The notes: generated by a model from the sequence alone, not told the origin. DNA of 64,000 nt from Mesorhizobium sp. ES1-4 (GCF_020164745.1 NZ_JAIUGV010000004.1:124001-188000); one strand, 5' to 3'. Numbered from the stretch's first letter, positions 44,467 through 54,480 are shown. Numbers and translations: made by a program.

Positions 44467-46452
44467 CTATCCGCCGGCGGCGGGGGTCGACGCGCTCTGT
44501 TCCTCGGCAAACCGCACCAGCACCGTCCCGTCGGTGACCTGTGCCCCTTCTCCGGCAATCTCGGCGATCGTCCCGTCATGCGGGGCGGCGATGGTGTGCT
44601 CCATCTTCATCGCTTCGAGGATCAGCAGAGGTTGCCCCTTGATCACAGTGTCGCCTTTCGCCACGCGCACAAGCTTGACGAGACCCGGCATCGGCGCGCG
44701 CAGGCTGCCGGAGGCTGCAGTTGCTTCGTCGCTCCTGGCCAGGGGATCCGGCACGGTGAAAGTATAGCCGACAGCGCCTTCGAACACCGTGATGTGTCCG
44801 GGCCAGCGGGCGAGGCGGGGAACGGCGCGAAGGTCATGCGAATTGGTGCTGTCATAAGGCGCATCGACCGCCACCTGAAAGCGTCCGTCCGGCCGCATTG
44901 AAACCTTTGCCTGAATTGCCTCGTCGCCAAACCTCAGCCGTATGCGCCGCGCCACGCCGTGGAAATGCGCGTAGCCGGCAAGCGACGACCATGGGTCGTC
45001 CGACGACGGCAATGCTCCGGCACCTGAGGCCGCAAGCGCGGCAGCCGAGATGATTTCGCCGGTCGGCGACGCGACCGCCGTCAGCGCCTCCTGGTGTCTG
45101 CCGATCAGGCCGGTATCGACGTCTTCAGCTGCAAAATCCGGATCGGCCGCAAGAGCGGCAAGAAAAGCGGTGTTGACGGTGGAGCCGGCAATCTCGGTTT
45201 GCGCGAGCGCTGTGCGGAGCGCTTCCAGCGCAGCCAGCCTGTCCCCGGCATGGACGACGAGCTTCGCGATCATCGGGTCGTAATAGGGCGAAATGGCATC
45301 CCCAGCCCGCACGCCGGTCTCGATGCGCATTGTTGCCCCGTCGGGCGCCGCGTCGGGAAATTTCAGATGGTGCAGCGTGCCGGTCGCCGGCAGAAAGCCC
45401 TTGGCCGCGTCCTCGGCATAGATGCGCGCCTCGAAAGCATGGCCGGAAAGCGAAATTTCGCTTTGCGTCCTCGGCAGTTTTTCACCGCTGGCAACCCGTA
45501 GCTGCCATTCGACCAGATCGGTGCCGGTGACCATCTCGGTGACCGGATGCTCGACCTGCAGGCGCGTGTTCATTTCCATGAACCAGAAGCGGTCGGCCTT
45601 GAGCCCTTGCGAGGCGTCGACGATGAACTCGATCGTGCCGGCGCCAGAATAGCCGATTGCCTTGGCGGCCTTGACCGCCGCCTCGGTCATTGCCTTGCGC
45701 AAAGCCGGCGTCATGCCGGGCGCGGGGGCCTCCTCGATCACCTTCTGGTGGCGGCGTTGCGCCGAGCAGTCGCGTTCGTACAGATGCACCGCGTTGCCGA
45801 AACTATCGCCGAACACCTGCACCTCGATATGCCTTGGCTTGTCGACATATTTCTCGACCAGCACGCGGTCGTCGCCGAACGCGGCCTTGGCTTCGCGCCG
45901 GGCACTGGACAGCGCCTCGGAAAAATCATCGGGATGCTCGACGCGGCGCATGCCCTTGCCACCGCCGCCGGCACGCGCCTTGATCAGCACGGGATAGCCG
46001 ATCTCGCGCGCCTTCGAGGCCAGCAGGACGATTTCCTGCGCCTCGCCATGATAGCCCGGCACGACCGGCACGCCGGCTTTTTCCATCAGCCGCTTGGCGG
46101 CGTCCTTCAGTCCCATGGCGCGGATGGAGGCCGCCGACGGGCCGATGAAAATGAGGCCGGCCGCCACCACCTGGTCGACGAAATCGGGATTTTCCGACAG
46201 GAAACCGTAACCGGGGTGAATGGCCTGCGCCCCCGTTGCCAGCGCCGCGGCGACAATCCTGTCGCCGCGCAGATAGCTCTGCCCGACGGGCGAAGGACCG
46301 ATATGGACCGCCTCGTCGGCCATCTCGACATGCAGGGATCTGGCGTCGGCATCGGAATAGACGGCGACGGTGCGCACGCCGAGCTTGCGGGCGGTGCGGA
46401 TGACGCGGCAAGCGATCTCGCCCCGATTGGCGATTAGGATCTTGTTAAACAT
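44467..46452 (-). CDS. mccA: Methylcrotonyl-CoA carboxylase, biotin-carrying alpha subunit
   Basis: A 661-residue biotin-dependent carboxylase subunit: biotin carboxylase domain (about 1-450) beginning MFNKILIANRGEIACRVIRT, with ATP-grasp ARAGGGGKGMR, ERDCSAQRRHQKV and MEMNTRLQVEH, and a C-terminal biotinyl domain with LEAMKMEH carrying the biotinylated lysine. It carboxylates biotin for the beta subunit in leucine breakdown. A GGGAGG site precedes the ATG at 46452. The pairing with isovaleryl-CoA dehydrogenase points to methylcrotonyl-CoA rather than propionyl- or acetyl-CoA carboxylase. Confidence 0.86.
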   Translation of the reverse strand: MFNKILIANRGEIACRVIRTARKLGVRTVAVYSDADARSLHVEMADEAVHIGPSPVGQSYLRGDRIVAAALATGAQAIHPGYGFLSENPDFVDQVVAAGLIFIGPSAASIRAMGLKDAAKRLMEKAGVPVVPGYHGEAQEIVLLASKAREIGYPVLIKARAGGGGKGMRRVEHPDDFSEALSSARREAKAAFGDDRVLVEKYVDKPRHIEVQVFGDSFGNAVHLYERDCSAQRRHQKVIEEAPAPGMTPALRKAMTEAAVKAAKAIGYSGAGTIEFIVDASQGLKADRFWFMEMNTRLQVEHPVTEMVTGTDLVEWQLRVASGEKLPRTQSEISLSGHAFEARIYAEDAAKGFLPATGTLHHLKFPDAAPDGATMRIETGVRAGDAISPYYDPMIAKLVVHAGDRLAALEALRTALAQTEIAGSTVNTAFLAALAADPDFAAEDVDTGLIGRHQEALTAVASPTGEIISAAALAASGAGALPSSDDPWSSLAGYAHFHGVARRIRLRFGDEAIQAKVSMRPDGRFQVAVDAPYDSTNSHDLRAVPRLARWPGHITVFEGAVGYTFTVPDPLARSDEATAASGSLRAPMPGLVKLVRVAKGDTVIKGQPLLILEAMKMEHTIAAPHDGTIAEIAGEGAQVTDGTVLVRFAEEQSASTPAAGG

Positions 46453-46501
46453 GGAGCCTCCCGGATTTGCGTCGGGCGGCGCCATTCCGCCGGGCGCCTG
46501 C

Positions 46502-46876
46502 CTATTTGGACGCGGCGATTTCGCAGGCGCCGCCATTTGTCACCTTGTAGTGAGCGCGCGTGGCCAAGCAGGATTTCATGGCCAGCTCCTCGGCTACCTT
46601 TTGCGAAGGCGCGTTCAGCCGCGTGCCGCAGAGGATGTAGAGAGAAACCACCCGGGAGTACGGCGTGGTGGCATAAGCGGAATGGCCGCTGGACGCGACG
46701 TAGGCCTTGTAGGCCTTGGTGCATGGCGACTTCGGATCGCCATTCAAAGCCGGCGGGAACCGCTTGTCTCCCTCGCTTCCGGCCAGCGATCCGGCCACGC
46801 CGATGCCGGAAGTCGAGAATATGAGCAATGATGTAAGTATTAATGCCGACATCTTGGCCGAATATTGAAGACTCAT
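46502..46876 (-). CDS. Small exported Cys-containing protein in the mcc operon
   Basis: A 124-residue protein with an N-terminal hydrophobic export signal (MSALILTSLLIFSTSGIGVAG) and four cysteines in the mature part (SPCTKAY, YILCGTRL, KSCLATRA, GGACEIA), consistent with two disulfides and a periplasmic location. It is transcribed with, and 50 bases upstream of, the alpha-subunit gene and 122 bases after the beta-subunit gene. I recognise no family. Its start could be either of two ATGs nine codons apart. Confidence 0.6.
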   Translation of the reverse strand: MSLQYSAKMSALILTSLLIFSTSGIGVAGSLAGSEGDKRFPPALNGDPKSPCTKAYKAYVASSGHSAYATTPYSRVVSLYILCGTRLNAPSQKVAEELAMKSCLATRAHYKVTNGGACEIAASK

Positions 46877-46998
46877 TTTGAATCCATCCCCATTGCTCGC
46901 AGAACAAGTATTGGCAATAGCGAATGTTTTCCGTTGGCGCCAGCTTTATGGTGATGGCTTGCAATTTCGCGAGGGGGCGAATCCTGTCGCTGCCCATG

Positions 46999-48618
46999 TC
47001 ACATCCTGAACACGCCGAAGCGTGTCTCCTCGATCTCGGCGTTGAGTGCCGCGGAAAGGCTGAGCGCCAGTACCTCGCGCGTCTTCGCCGGATCGATGAT
47101 GCCGTCGTCCCAGAGGCGGGCGGATGAGTAAAGCGGATGGCCCTCATGCTCGTATTTCATCAGGATCGGCTTCTTGAATTTCGCCTCTTCCTCCGCGCTC
47201 CATTCCCCGCCCTTGCGCTCGATGCCTTCGCGCTTGACCATGGCGAGCACGGTTGCCGCCTGCTCGCCGCCCATCACCGAGATGCGGGCGTTCGGCCACA
47301 TCCACAGGAAGCGCGGCGAGTAGGCGCGGCCGCACATGCCGTAATTGCCGGCTCCGAACGAACCGCCGATGATCACGGTCACCTTGGGGACCCTGGCGGT
47401 CGCGACTGCCATCACCAGCTTGGCGCCATCCTTGGCGATGCCGCCCGCCTCGTATTTCTTGCCGACCATGAAGCCGGTGATGTTCTGAAAGAAAACCAGC
47501 GGAATCCTGCGCTGACAGCACAATTCGATGAAGTGCGTGCCCTTCAGCGCGCTCTCGGAAAACAGCACGCCGTTGTTGGCGATGATGCCGACCGGCATGC
47601 CGTGGAGATGGGCGAAACCGGTGATCAGCGTGGTGCCGTAGTTTTGCTTGAACTCATCGAATTCGGAGCCGTCGACGAGGCGCGCGATCACCTCGCGCAC
47701 GTCGTAGGGCTGGCGCAGGTCGGTCGGGACGATGCCATAAAGCTCATCCGCCGGATGAAGCGGCGGATTCGGTTTCTGTAAGCTCAGACTTACAGCCTTG
47801 TTCCGATTCAGGTTCTTGACGATGCGCCGGCAAATGGCGAGCGCGTGTTCGTCGTCCATTGCGTAGTGGTCGGCAACGCCGGAAAGCCGCGTATGGACAT
47901 CGGCGCCGCCCAACTCCTCGGCGCTGACGTCCTCGCCGGTGGCCGCCTTCACCAGCGGCGGCCCGCCGAGGAAGATGGTCGCCTGGTTGCGCACCATGAT
48001 CGTCTCGTCCGACATCGCCGGCACATAGGCGCCGCCAGCCGTGCACGAACCCATGACGCAGGCGATCTGCGGAACGCCGGCCGCCGACATGTTGGCCTGG
48101 TTGTAGAAGATGCGGCCGAAATGCTCGCGGTCGGGAAAGACCTCGTCCTGGTTGGGCAGATTGGCCCCGCCGCTGTCGACCAGATAGACGCAGGGCAGGT
48201 TGTTCTGCAGCGCGATCTCCTGTGCGCGCAGATGCTTCTTCACCGTCAGCGGATAGTAGGTGCCGCCCTTCACCGTGGCGTCGTTGACGACGACCATCAC
48301 CTCGGTGCCCTCGACACGGCCGATGCCGGCGATCAGGCCGGCCGACGAGATTTCCTCGCCATACATGGCCCAAGCCGCGAACTGGCCGATCTCGAGGAAG
48401 GGCGAGCCGGTGTCCAGCAATTGCGCCAGGCGTTCGCGCGGCAACAGCTTGCCGCGACCGACATGGCGCTCGCGTGCCTCGTCGGACCCTCCGCGCTCGA
48501 CGGCCTCGGCCTTCTCGCCGATGTCGGCAACCAGCGCCCGCATGCGCTCGGCATTGGCGCGGAAGGCTTCGGAGGAGGGCGAGATCTGGGTTTGCAGGAT
48601 AGCCACGTTGTTTCTCAC
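46999..48618 (-). CDS. mccB: Methylcrotonyl-CoA carboxylase, carboxyltransferase beta subunit
   Basis: A 539-residue carboxyltransferase that moves CO2 from biotin to 3-methylcrotonyl-CoA. Characteristic blocks are [49 protein letters not shown] and [18 protein letters not shown], with [19 protein letters not shown]. The start used is GTG at 48618; an alternative GTG lies 12 bases further in. It is separated from ivd by about 640 bases carrying an opposite-strand gene remnant, so it probably has its own promoter. Confidence 0.9.
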   Translation of the reverse strand: MRNNVAILQTQISPSSEAFRANAERMRALVADIGEKAEAVERGGSDEARERHVGRGKLLPRERLAQLLDTGSPFLEIGQFAAWAMYGEEISSAGLIAGIGRVEGTEVMVVVNDATVKGGTYYPLTVKKHLRAQEIALQNNLPCVYLVDSGGANLPNQDEVFPDREHFGRIFYNQANMSAAGVPQIACVMGSCTAGGAYVPAMSDETIMVRNQATIFLGGPPLVKAATGEDVSAEELGGADVHTRLSGVADHYAMDDEHALAICRRIVKNLNRNKAVSLSLQKPNPPLHPADELYGIVPTDLRQPYDVREVIARLVDGSEFDEFKQNYGTTLITGFAHLHGMPVGIIANNGVLFSESALKGTHFIELCCQRRIPLVFFQNITGFMVGKKYEAGGIAKDGAKLVMAVATARVPKVTVIIGGSFGAGNYGMCGRAYSPRFLWMWPNARISVMGGEQAATVLAMVKREGIERKGGEWSAEEEAKFKKPILMKYEHEGHPLYSSARLWDDGIIDPAKTREVLALSLSAALNAEIEETRFGVFRM

Positions 48619-48719
48619 ACCTCTTGATGCCGCCGCGGAAGCAGTGTAACAGCCCCCGCCCGGATGCTGCGTGCCAAGCGTGGCATCTTTTGTACGAATG
48701 ACACCCTCAGGAGGCGACG

Positions 48720-48773
48720 ATGAAAGGCATGTTTTTGCATTTCAGCAGATGTCTCCCTTCGGCCATGGCCTGA
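48720..48773 (+). CDS. Possible 17-residue peptide frame with strong ribosome site
   Basis: AGGAGG (48709-48714) stands 5 bases before an ATG that opens a 17-codon frame ending in TGA, followed immediately by a short hairpin GCCGCC/GGCGGC (48775-48790) and TTT. It may be a leader peptide before the broken gene downstream, or a chance frame. Confidence 0.3.
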   Translation: MKGMFLHFSRCLPSAMA

Positions 48774-48851
48774 CGCCGCCGGAGGGCGGCTTTCCACGTT
48801 CCGAATTTGAGCAAGAGGAACACCGCGCTTTGAGGCTCGGTGGGTGTCAAA

Positions 48852-49244
48852 ATGTATTTGCGGTTCGTAACGCCGCTGATCCATCCGAAGAGCCGGGTGG
48901 AGACCGGCTTTTTCCACGCGTCCTGGTATTTGTACCGGAACGGCTGCCCGGACTGGATTCATGACGAACTGCAGGGCCAGTTCGACTGGTTCAATCAGCA
49001 CTTGCCCATTCCAGGTCGGGTTGGTCGGCATTTCAAGCGCCGTAGTTCGATCTGAGGCATCTGCTGGTTCCATCCGGACGCCAGGGAAGCAATTAGCCGG
49101 GCGCGCTATTGTGCCTGGTTGATCGAGGAGGGCGGTTTGCCGGTGCGCTCCATCACGTCGGTGCGCCAGCGCGAGGTTCTGTGGCGCGACCCGCACCAGA
49201 TCGTTGCCAAGCCAACCGATGACCTGCCCAAGGCATTCGGTTGA
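48852..49244 (+). pseudogene. Small conserved-type protein gene broken by an in-frame TGA
   Basis: The frame from ATG 48852 (MYLRFVTPLIHPKSRVETGFF) to TGA 49053-49055 continues without frameshift to a second stop at 49242-49244, reading GICWFHPDAREAISRARYCAW and onward to QREVLWRDPHQIVAKP. Together the parts give about 130 residues with a coherent, hydrophilic composition. The pattern is that of one gene interrupted by a single nonsense change (or a sequencing error). The function is unknown. It lies between ivd and mccB on the opposite strand. Confidence 0.65.
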
Positions 49245-49261
49245 GGCGGCGGAGGGGGACA

Positions 49262-50425
49262 TCACACCCCCTCCGCCATGATTTCCCGCCCGATCAGCCA
49301 GCGGCGGATTTCGCTGGTGCCGGCGCCGATCTCATAGAGCTTAGCGTCACGCAAAAGCCGGCCGGTCGGATAGTCGTTGATATAGCCGTTGCCGCCAAGC
49401 AGCTGGATAGCATCGAGCGCCATCTGCGTCGCTTTCTCGGCGGCAAACAGCACACAGCCGGCGGCATCCTTGCGGGTGGTCTGGCCGCGGTCGCAGGCGG
49501 CCGCGACGGCGTAGACATAGGCGCGCGCGGCGTTCATCGCCGTATACATGTCGGCGAGCTTGCCCTGCACCAGCTGGAAGTCCCCGATCGGCTGGCCGAA
49601 CTGCTTGCGATCGTGAACATAGGGGATCGCCACGTCGAGGCACGCCGCCATCAGGCCGATCGGGCCGCCGGCAAGGACGGTGCGCTCATAGTCGAGGCCG
49701 GACATCAGCACTTCGATGCCACGGCCTTCCTCGTGCAGCACATTGTCGAACGGCACCTCGACATCACAAAAAACCAGCTCGCCGGTGTTGGATCCCCGCA
49801 TGCCGAGCTTGTCGAGTTTCTGCGCCACCGAAAACCCCGGCATCGCCTTTTCGACGATGAAGGCGGTGATGCCGCGCGACTTCCGTTCCGGGTCGGTCTT
49901 GGCGTAGACGACCAGGGTTTCGGCGTCCGGTCCGTTGGTGATCCACATCTTGGTGCCGTTGAGCACATAGCGGTCGTTGCGCTTTTCGGCGCGCAGTTTG
50001 AGCGACACCACATCGGAGCCGGCTCCGGGCTCCGACATGGCGAGCGCGCCGACATGCTCGCCCGAACACAGCGGCGGCAGGTATTTCTCCTTCTGTGCCG
50101 GCGTTGCCCACCGGTTGATCTGGTTGACGCAGAGATTGGAATGGGCGCCATAGGACAGGCCGACCGAGGCCGAGGCCCGCGAAATTTCCTCGACGGCGAT
50201 CACATGGGCGAGATAGCCCATGCCGCTGCCGCCGAAATCGGGATCGGCGGTGATACCGAGCAGGCCGAGCGCGCCGAGCTCGCGCCACAGATGCGCCGGG
50301 AATTCGTTCTCCCGATCGATGTCGGCGGCGATCGGAGCGATCCTCTCCTGCGCGAAGCGCCTCACAAGGTCGCGCAACGCCTCGACGTCCTCATCATGCC
50401 CGAAGCTGAGCGTGTTCGTGTACAT
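49262..50425 (-). CDS. ivd: Isovaleryl-CoA dehydrogenase
   Basis: A 387-residue acyl-CoA dehydrogenase that oxidises isovaleryl-CoA to 3-methylcrotonyl-CoA and passes electrons to ETF. Family blocks are [34 protein letters not shown] and [35 protein letters not shown]. The catalytic base of the isovaleryl type, a glutamate in the [15 protein letters not shown] segment (E247), is present, which separates it from straight-chain enzymes. GGGGAGG precedes the ATG at 50425. Its 5' end overlaps the end of the TetR gene. Confidence 0.92.
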   Translation of the reverse strand: MYTNTLSFGHDEDVEALRDLVRRFAQERIAPIAADIDRENEFPAHLWRELGALGLLGITADPDFGGSGMGYLAHVIAVEEISRASASVGLSYGAHSNLCVNQINRWATPAQKEKYLPPLCSGEHVGALAMSEPGAGSDVVSLKLRAEKRNDRYVLNGTKMWITNGPDAETLVVYAKTDPERKSRGITAFIVEKAMPGFSVAQKLDKLGMRGSNTGELVFCDVEVPFDNVLHEEGRGIEVLMSGLDYERTVLAGGPIGLMAACLDVAIPYVHDRKQFGQPIGDFQLVQGKLADMYTAMNAARAYVYAVAAACDRGQTTRKDAAGCVLFAAEKATQMALDAIQLLGGNGYINDYPTGRLLRDAKLYEIGAGTSEIRRWLIGREIMAEGV

Positions 50426-51044
50426 GCCGTTCCTCCCCGGTACCAACCCCGATGTTCGCGCCGACTAGGCGCATTGTCATCGAAAGATACGTCGCCGTGA
50501 CTTCAGCGAGCGACAGTCGCTCGCCCGGCCGGAACCAGACGATGACGCCGGTCATCATCTGGATCAGCGCCATGGCCGTCAGGCCGGTGTCCTCGATGTT
50601 GAAAATACCCGCCTCGACGCCATCGCGCAGAACGGCACGCAGTTCCTTTTCGTAGGCCGTGCGCATGCGCAGGATCTGCGTCAGCCTGTCGGGCGAGAGG
50701 CTGCGCAATTCCATGTTCGACACATGGGTGGCATGGCGGCGCTCGATGTGAAAGGCGATGTGGTTGCGCACGTAGGCGGCAAGCTGCCGCGCCGGATCCG
50801 CACCGGCCGGCCTGGAATGCTCCCAGGCCTCGCGAAGCCCTTGCATATGGTCGCGCATCAGCGTGAACAGCAGGTCTTCCTTGGTTGGAAAATAGCGATA
50901 GAGCGCGGCCGCCTGAACGCCGACCTCGGCGGCCAACTGGCGCATCGACATCGCTTCATAACCGTAACGCGCGATCAGGTTGACCGCCGCCTCACGGACT
51001 GCCGCTTCGGTTCGCCCGCCGTCTGACCCTGTGGTGCGCGCCAT
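50394..51044 (-). CDS. TetR-family regulator of the leucine-degradation genes
   Basis: A 216-residue TetR-type repressor. The DNA-binding domain reads [42 protein letters not shown], and the rest is a helical ligand domain. It overlaps ivd by 32 bases, so it is the first gene of the operon and probably regulates it, likely sensing an acyl-CoA. The short AT-rich upstream region contains AAACGTTC at 51076-51083, near a TTCAATTAATTCAA repeat, as possible operator material. Confidence 0.88.
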   Translation of the reverse strand: MARTTGSDGGRTEAAVREAAVNLIARYGYEAMSMRQLAAEVGVQAAALYRYFPTKEDLLFTLMRDHMQGLREAWEHSRPAGADPARQLAAYVRNHIAFHIERRHATHVSNMELRSLSPDRLTQILRMRTAYEKELRAVLRDGVEAGIFNIEDTGLTAMALIQMMTGVIVWFRPGERLSLAEVTATYLSMTMRLVGANIGVGTGEERHVHEHAQLRA

Positions 51045-51110
51045 CGTCGCCTCGTTGACGGCAGAATAATAAAACAAACGTTCAATTAATTCAAGCGGGC
51101 GGAAATCCGC

Positions 51111-51395
51111 CTATGCGATGATCCTGAAATCTCCAGGCGTGGCCCAGGTTTCCAGCTCTTCCACATCGATGCGCGAGACAGCCGCGCCCGGCGGGCCTTG
51201 CCGAAGCCGTTCGATCATGGCCACGACGGCCGTGTCGGCGCCGGCGAACCATGCCATCACCGAGCCGTCTCCTTCGTTGCGCACCCAGCCCAGCAGCCCG
51301 AGCCTTGTTGCTTCGCCCCGCGCCCAGATCCTGTAGCCGACGCCTTGGACCTTGCCGTATATGCGCGCCTGCACTGCCCTTTTCCGGTCATTCAT
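51111..51395 (-). CDS. acyP: Acylphosphatase
   Basis: A 94-residue cytoplasmic enzyme that hydrolyses acyl phosphates. The phosphate-binding loop is YGKVQGVGYRIW with R22, and the second catalytic residue N40 is in GWVRNEGDGSV. Length and motifs match the family. It lies alone upstream of the TetR gene on the same strand. Confidence 0.95.
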   Translation of the reverse strand: MNDRKRAVQARIYGKVQGVGYRIWARGEATRLGLLGWVRNEGDGSVMAWFAGADTAVVAMIERLRQGPPGAAVSRIDVEELETWATPGDFRIIA

Positions 51396-51539
51396 GGCTC
51401 ACTCCGTCGCATAGAGTCTGGCGAAGTACCGAACGAAGGCAATTGGCTTGAGGTACGATCCATCGAAGAGCTCGGAATTCCTTGCGCGTGCAAGGCATCT
51501 GCTCGGTGCGGCGATCGCTCCCGAGCCTCGCGAAGTGTC

Positions 51540-52652
51540 CTAGTTTCCGCGCGCCGCTGCCAACGCGCCGAGCAATTCCGCGGCGAAGATATCCAGTTCG
51601 TGGTCGAGACCGACACTGACGCGGATGCAGCGGTCGAGCTTTGGCGCCATCGGCTTGCGGATGAAGACATCGCGCGACAACAGCCCTTCCAGCACTTTGA
51701 GCGCGAAGGCGCCATCATGGCCGCAGTCGATGGTGACGAAATTGGTCGCCGAGGCGAGCGGCTTCAACCCGTTCTGTTCGGCGATATCAGCGATACGCCG
51801 CCGCCCGGCGGCCACCCGGGCCACCACCGTCTCGAGATAGGACTGGTCGGCGAGCGCCTCGACGCCGGCGATCTGCGCCATGCGGCTGACGCCGTAGTGG
51901 TTGCGGATCTTCTCGAAGTCGCTGATCACCTGCGTTTCGGCCAGCGCATAGCCGCAGCGTATGCCGGCAAGTCCGTAGGCCTTCGAAAAAGTTCGCATGC
52001 GGATGACGTTTGGCCGCGAGACATCGATCGGCGGCAGGGCCGAGGCCGGTCCCAACTCGCCATAGGCCTCGTCGAGCACCAGCATGGTGGTTTCCGGCAA
52101 GGCTTGTATGAAGCGGCTGACCTCGTCGGCTTCCCACCAACTGCCCATCGGATTGTCCGGGTTGGACAGGTAGACCAGCGGCGCCTTCTCCCTGACGACC
52201 GCCGCGAGCAGGCCGTCCAGGCTTTCGCGGTCGTTCTCGTAAGGGACGGTCACCAGCCGCCCGCCGACGCCGGCGATGTGGAAGTTGAAGGTCGGATAGG
52301 CGCCGAGCGAGGTGACCACCGCATCGCCTGATGCCACATACATGCGCGCCACCAGGCTGAGCAGGCCGTCTATGCCTTCGCCGACAACGACGTTCTCGAC
52401 CGCCACGTCGTGATGTGCGGCGGCGGCAACCTTCAGGTCGTAATTGTCCGGGTCGCAATACATCCACTGGTCGCGCGCGACGCTCTCCATGCGGGCGATG
52501 ACGCGCGGCGAGGGGCCAAAACTGCTCTCATTGGCGCCGATGCGCGCACGGAAAGCGCGCCCACGCTCACGCTCCTGCGCTTCCGGGCCGACAAACGGCA
52601 CGGTCGACGGAAGCGCGGCGATGAGCGGCGAGAGGGCAGGGCGCAAGGGCAT
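51540..52652 (-). CDS. HisC-like pyridoxal-phosphate aminotransferase
   Basis: A 370-residue fold-type I aminotransferase of the histidinol-phosphate aminotransferase branch. Typical parts are RIGANESSFGPSP near the N terminus, VVGEGIDGLL, YLSNPDNPMGS, LVLDEAYGE and the Schiff-base lysine in RTFSKAYGLAGIRCGY. No other his genes are near, so it may be a paralogue acting on an aromatic or other amino acid. The ATG at 52652 removes a long upstream extension without family similarity. Confidence 0.88.
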   Translation of the reverse strand: MPLRPALSPLIAALPSTVPFVGPEAQERERGRAFRARIGANESSFGPSPRVIARMESVARDQWMYCDPDNYDLKVAAAAHHDVAVENVVVGEGIDGLLSLVARMYVASGDAVVTSLGAYPTFNFHIAGVGGRLVTVPYENDRESLDGLLAAVVREKAPLVYLSNPDNPMGSWWEADEVSRFIQALPETTMLVLDEAYGELGPASALPPIDVSRPNVIRMRTFSKAYGLAGIRCGYALAETQVISDFEKIRNHYGVSRMAQIAGVEALADQSYLETVVARVAAGRRRIADIAEQNGLKPLASATNFVTIDCGHDGAFALKVLEGLLSRDVFIRKPMAPKLDRCIRVSVGLDHELDIFAAELLGALAAARGN

Positions 52653-52769
52653 GGCGGAAGCTCGGTTGAGAGGGGACTTCTTGCTAGCGTGACGGAATGG
52701 TTGGCGCAAGGTCGCCACGTCTGCACCGCAACACTGGATTCCTTCGCCTCTTTTTGATAGCGAGGCTCC

Positions 52770-54437
52770 ATGAACAATCGTCTCCCGCCCGCCTGGTCCA
52801 AGCATCTCAAATCGGGCCTCACGCCGAAGCTCAGGCCGACTCAGCCAAATCCGCCGCAAATGAATTCGGCATCTCGCGCTCAAACCGACGACGCCATACT
52901 GAAGCAAGCATATAGCTTCCAGCAGGCCAAGCGGCTCGATGAGGCTCAGGACCTTTGCCTTAAGGTTCTATCGCGCACTCCAAATCATCCGCTCGCTTTG
53001 TACATCCTGGGCACCGTTTGCTTGGGCTACGATGACGAGAAGGCCTTACGGTATTTCGCACGAGCGGTCGCAGAAGAGCCTAAAAATCCTTACTACCATC
53101 TCAGTCTTGCCGAGACCTATCTGAAAGTCAGCGAATTTTCGCCGGCGATCAAGCACATGCAATATGCCTTGGAACTGCAGCCCGATCTTGTCGAGGCACT
53201 TTGTACATTGGGTCGCGCTTATATCGAGTTTGATAAACCCGACATGGCTTTGCCTCTTTATAAGAAGGCACTAAAAATCGCACCCAATCATCCACAAGTT
53301 AGGGTTGGGCTGGCGGGTGCGCTCAGTGGCCTCGGGCGCATGGATGAGGCAGCCGCCTGCCTTAAAGAATCAATCAAACGCCGCATCGCTGTTCCGGTTG
53401 CCTACAACGATCTTGCGCAGACGCGGAAGTTTACTGAAGAGCCTGCAGAGCTCCAGTCTATTCTTGGTGAACTCCGCAATCCCAAGCTCAAGTCGGACGG
53501 TGCCGAGAAGCTTCATTATGCCGCCGGCAAAGTGCTGAACGACCTCAAGCGCTACGCGGAAGCGTTCGATCATTTCAACAAAGCAAAACGGGCTTCTGGC
53601 TATAAGTTTGACATCGAACTGCATAGACGCTGGATCGACTCGATGATTGAAACCTTCACGCCAGAGATGCTGGCTGCCAGGTCTGGCTATGGAAATCAAT
53701 CCGAAGTGCCAGTGTTCGTGGTTGGCATGCCTCGCTCGGGAACGACGCTCACCGAACAGATCTGTGCTAGCCACCCCGATATTCATGGTGCCGGTGAATT
53801 GAATAAGCTGAGGCGGGTCGCGAACGCGATCGAACTCACCAAGTCGTCGGCCGGAGATTTGGGCCAGCCTATGATGTCGATTTCAGAGGATCTCTCCAGA
53901 ACGTTGGCCGACGAACATATTTCCTATCTGAGGGAACGAGCGCCAACTGCACAGCGCATCATTGACAAGATGCCACACAATTTCGAACTCATCGGGCTTA
54001 TTGGTCTTCTCTTTCCCAACGCGCGAATCATCCATTGCCGCCGTGACGCAATTGACAATTGCATTTCGTGCTTTGTGCTCAAATTTAGCGAAGCACACGG
54101 ATACAATTGCGACTTGCAAACACTCGGCCTTTACTATCGTGAATATGATCGCCTCATGCGACATTGGAACAAAGTTTTTCCAGGCCTTATATTTGAGAAT
54201 CGCTATGAGACGCTGGTCGAGGATCAGGAGGCGCAGTCGCGCCGTCTGATCGAGCATCTTTGCCTTCCTTGGAATGACGCCTGCCTTCGCTTTTTCGACA
54301 GGGACGGTTCGGTTACCACGCCCAGCCGCTGGCAGGTCCGTCAGCCGATCTACAAGTCATCGGTCAAGCGGTGGAAGAATTACGAAAAGGAAATCCGGCC
54401 GCTAATAGATGCCTTGGGCGATCTGGCGCAAATCTGA
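52770..54437 (+). CDS. TPR-repeat sulfotransferase
   Basis: A 555-residue protein: a basic N-terminal tail, TPR repeats at about 40-290 (for example NPYYHLSLAETYLKVSEFSPAIKHMQYAL), and a sulfotransferase domain with the PAPS 5'-phosphosulfate loop VGMPRSGTTLTEQI (about 318-331), a 3'-phosphate-binding region near PNARIIHCRRDAIDNCISC, and a C-terminal WKNYE. Such two-part proteins sulfate polysaccharides or peptides in diverse bacteria. Codons end in A or T more often than in neighbouring genes, suggesting acquisition by transfer. Confidence 0.88.
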   Translation: MNNRLPPAWSKHLKSGLTPKLRPTQPNPPQMNSASRAQTDDAILKQAYSFQQAKRLDEAQDLCLKVLSRTPNHPLALYILGTVCLGYDDEKALRYFARAVAEEPKNPYYHLSLAETYLKVSEFSPAIKHMQYALELQPDLVEALCTLGRAYIEFDKPDMALPLYKKALKIAPNHPQVRVGLAGALSGLGRMDEAAACLKESIKRRIAVPVAYNDLAQTRKFTEEPAELQSILGELRNPKLKSDGAEKLHYAAGKVLNDLKRYAEAFDHFNKAKRASGYKFDIELHRRWIDSMIETFTPEMLAARSGYGNQSEVPVFVVGMPRSGTTLTEQICASHPDIHGAGELNKLRRVANAIELTKSSAGDLGQPMMSISEDLSRTLADEHISYLRERAPTAQRIIDKMPHNFELIGLIGLLFPNARIIHCRRDAIDNCISCFVLKFSEAHGYNCDLQTLGLYYREYDRLMRHWNKVFPGLIFENRYETLVEDQEAQSRRLIEHLCLPWNDACLRFFDRDGSVTTPSRWQVRQPIYKSSVKRWKNYEKEIRPLIDALGDLAQI

Positions 54438-54480
54438 CCTGAGAGTTCACACGGATAACCGAGCAGGCTTCCGAGTAGTC

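Noticed and set aside
47776..47795. CTGTAAG/CTTACAG palindrome inside mccB, possibly a small inserted element
   Set aside because: The protein segment has the same length as I recall for homologues, so no insertion is needed; likely chance.
49053..49055. TGA as a selenocysteine codon
   Set aside because: No selenoprotein family resemblance and no obvious downstream recognition hairpin; a nonsense change or read error is simpler.
48615..49265. 216-codon minus-strand frame between ivd and mccB
   Set aside because: It is antisense to the broken plus-strand gene, whose translation is more protein-like; no family resemblance.
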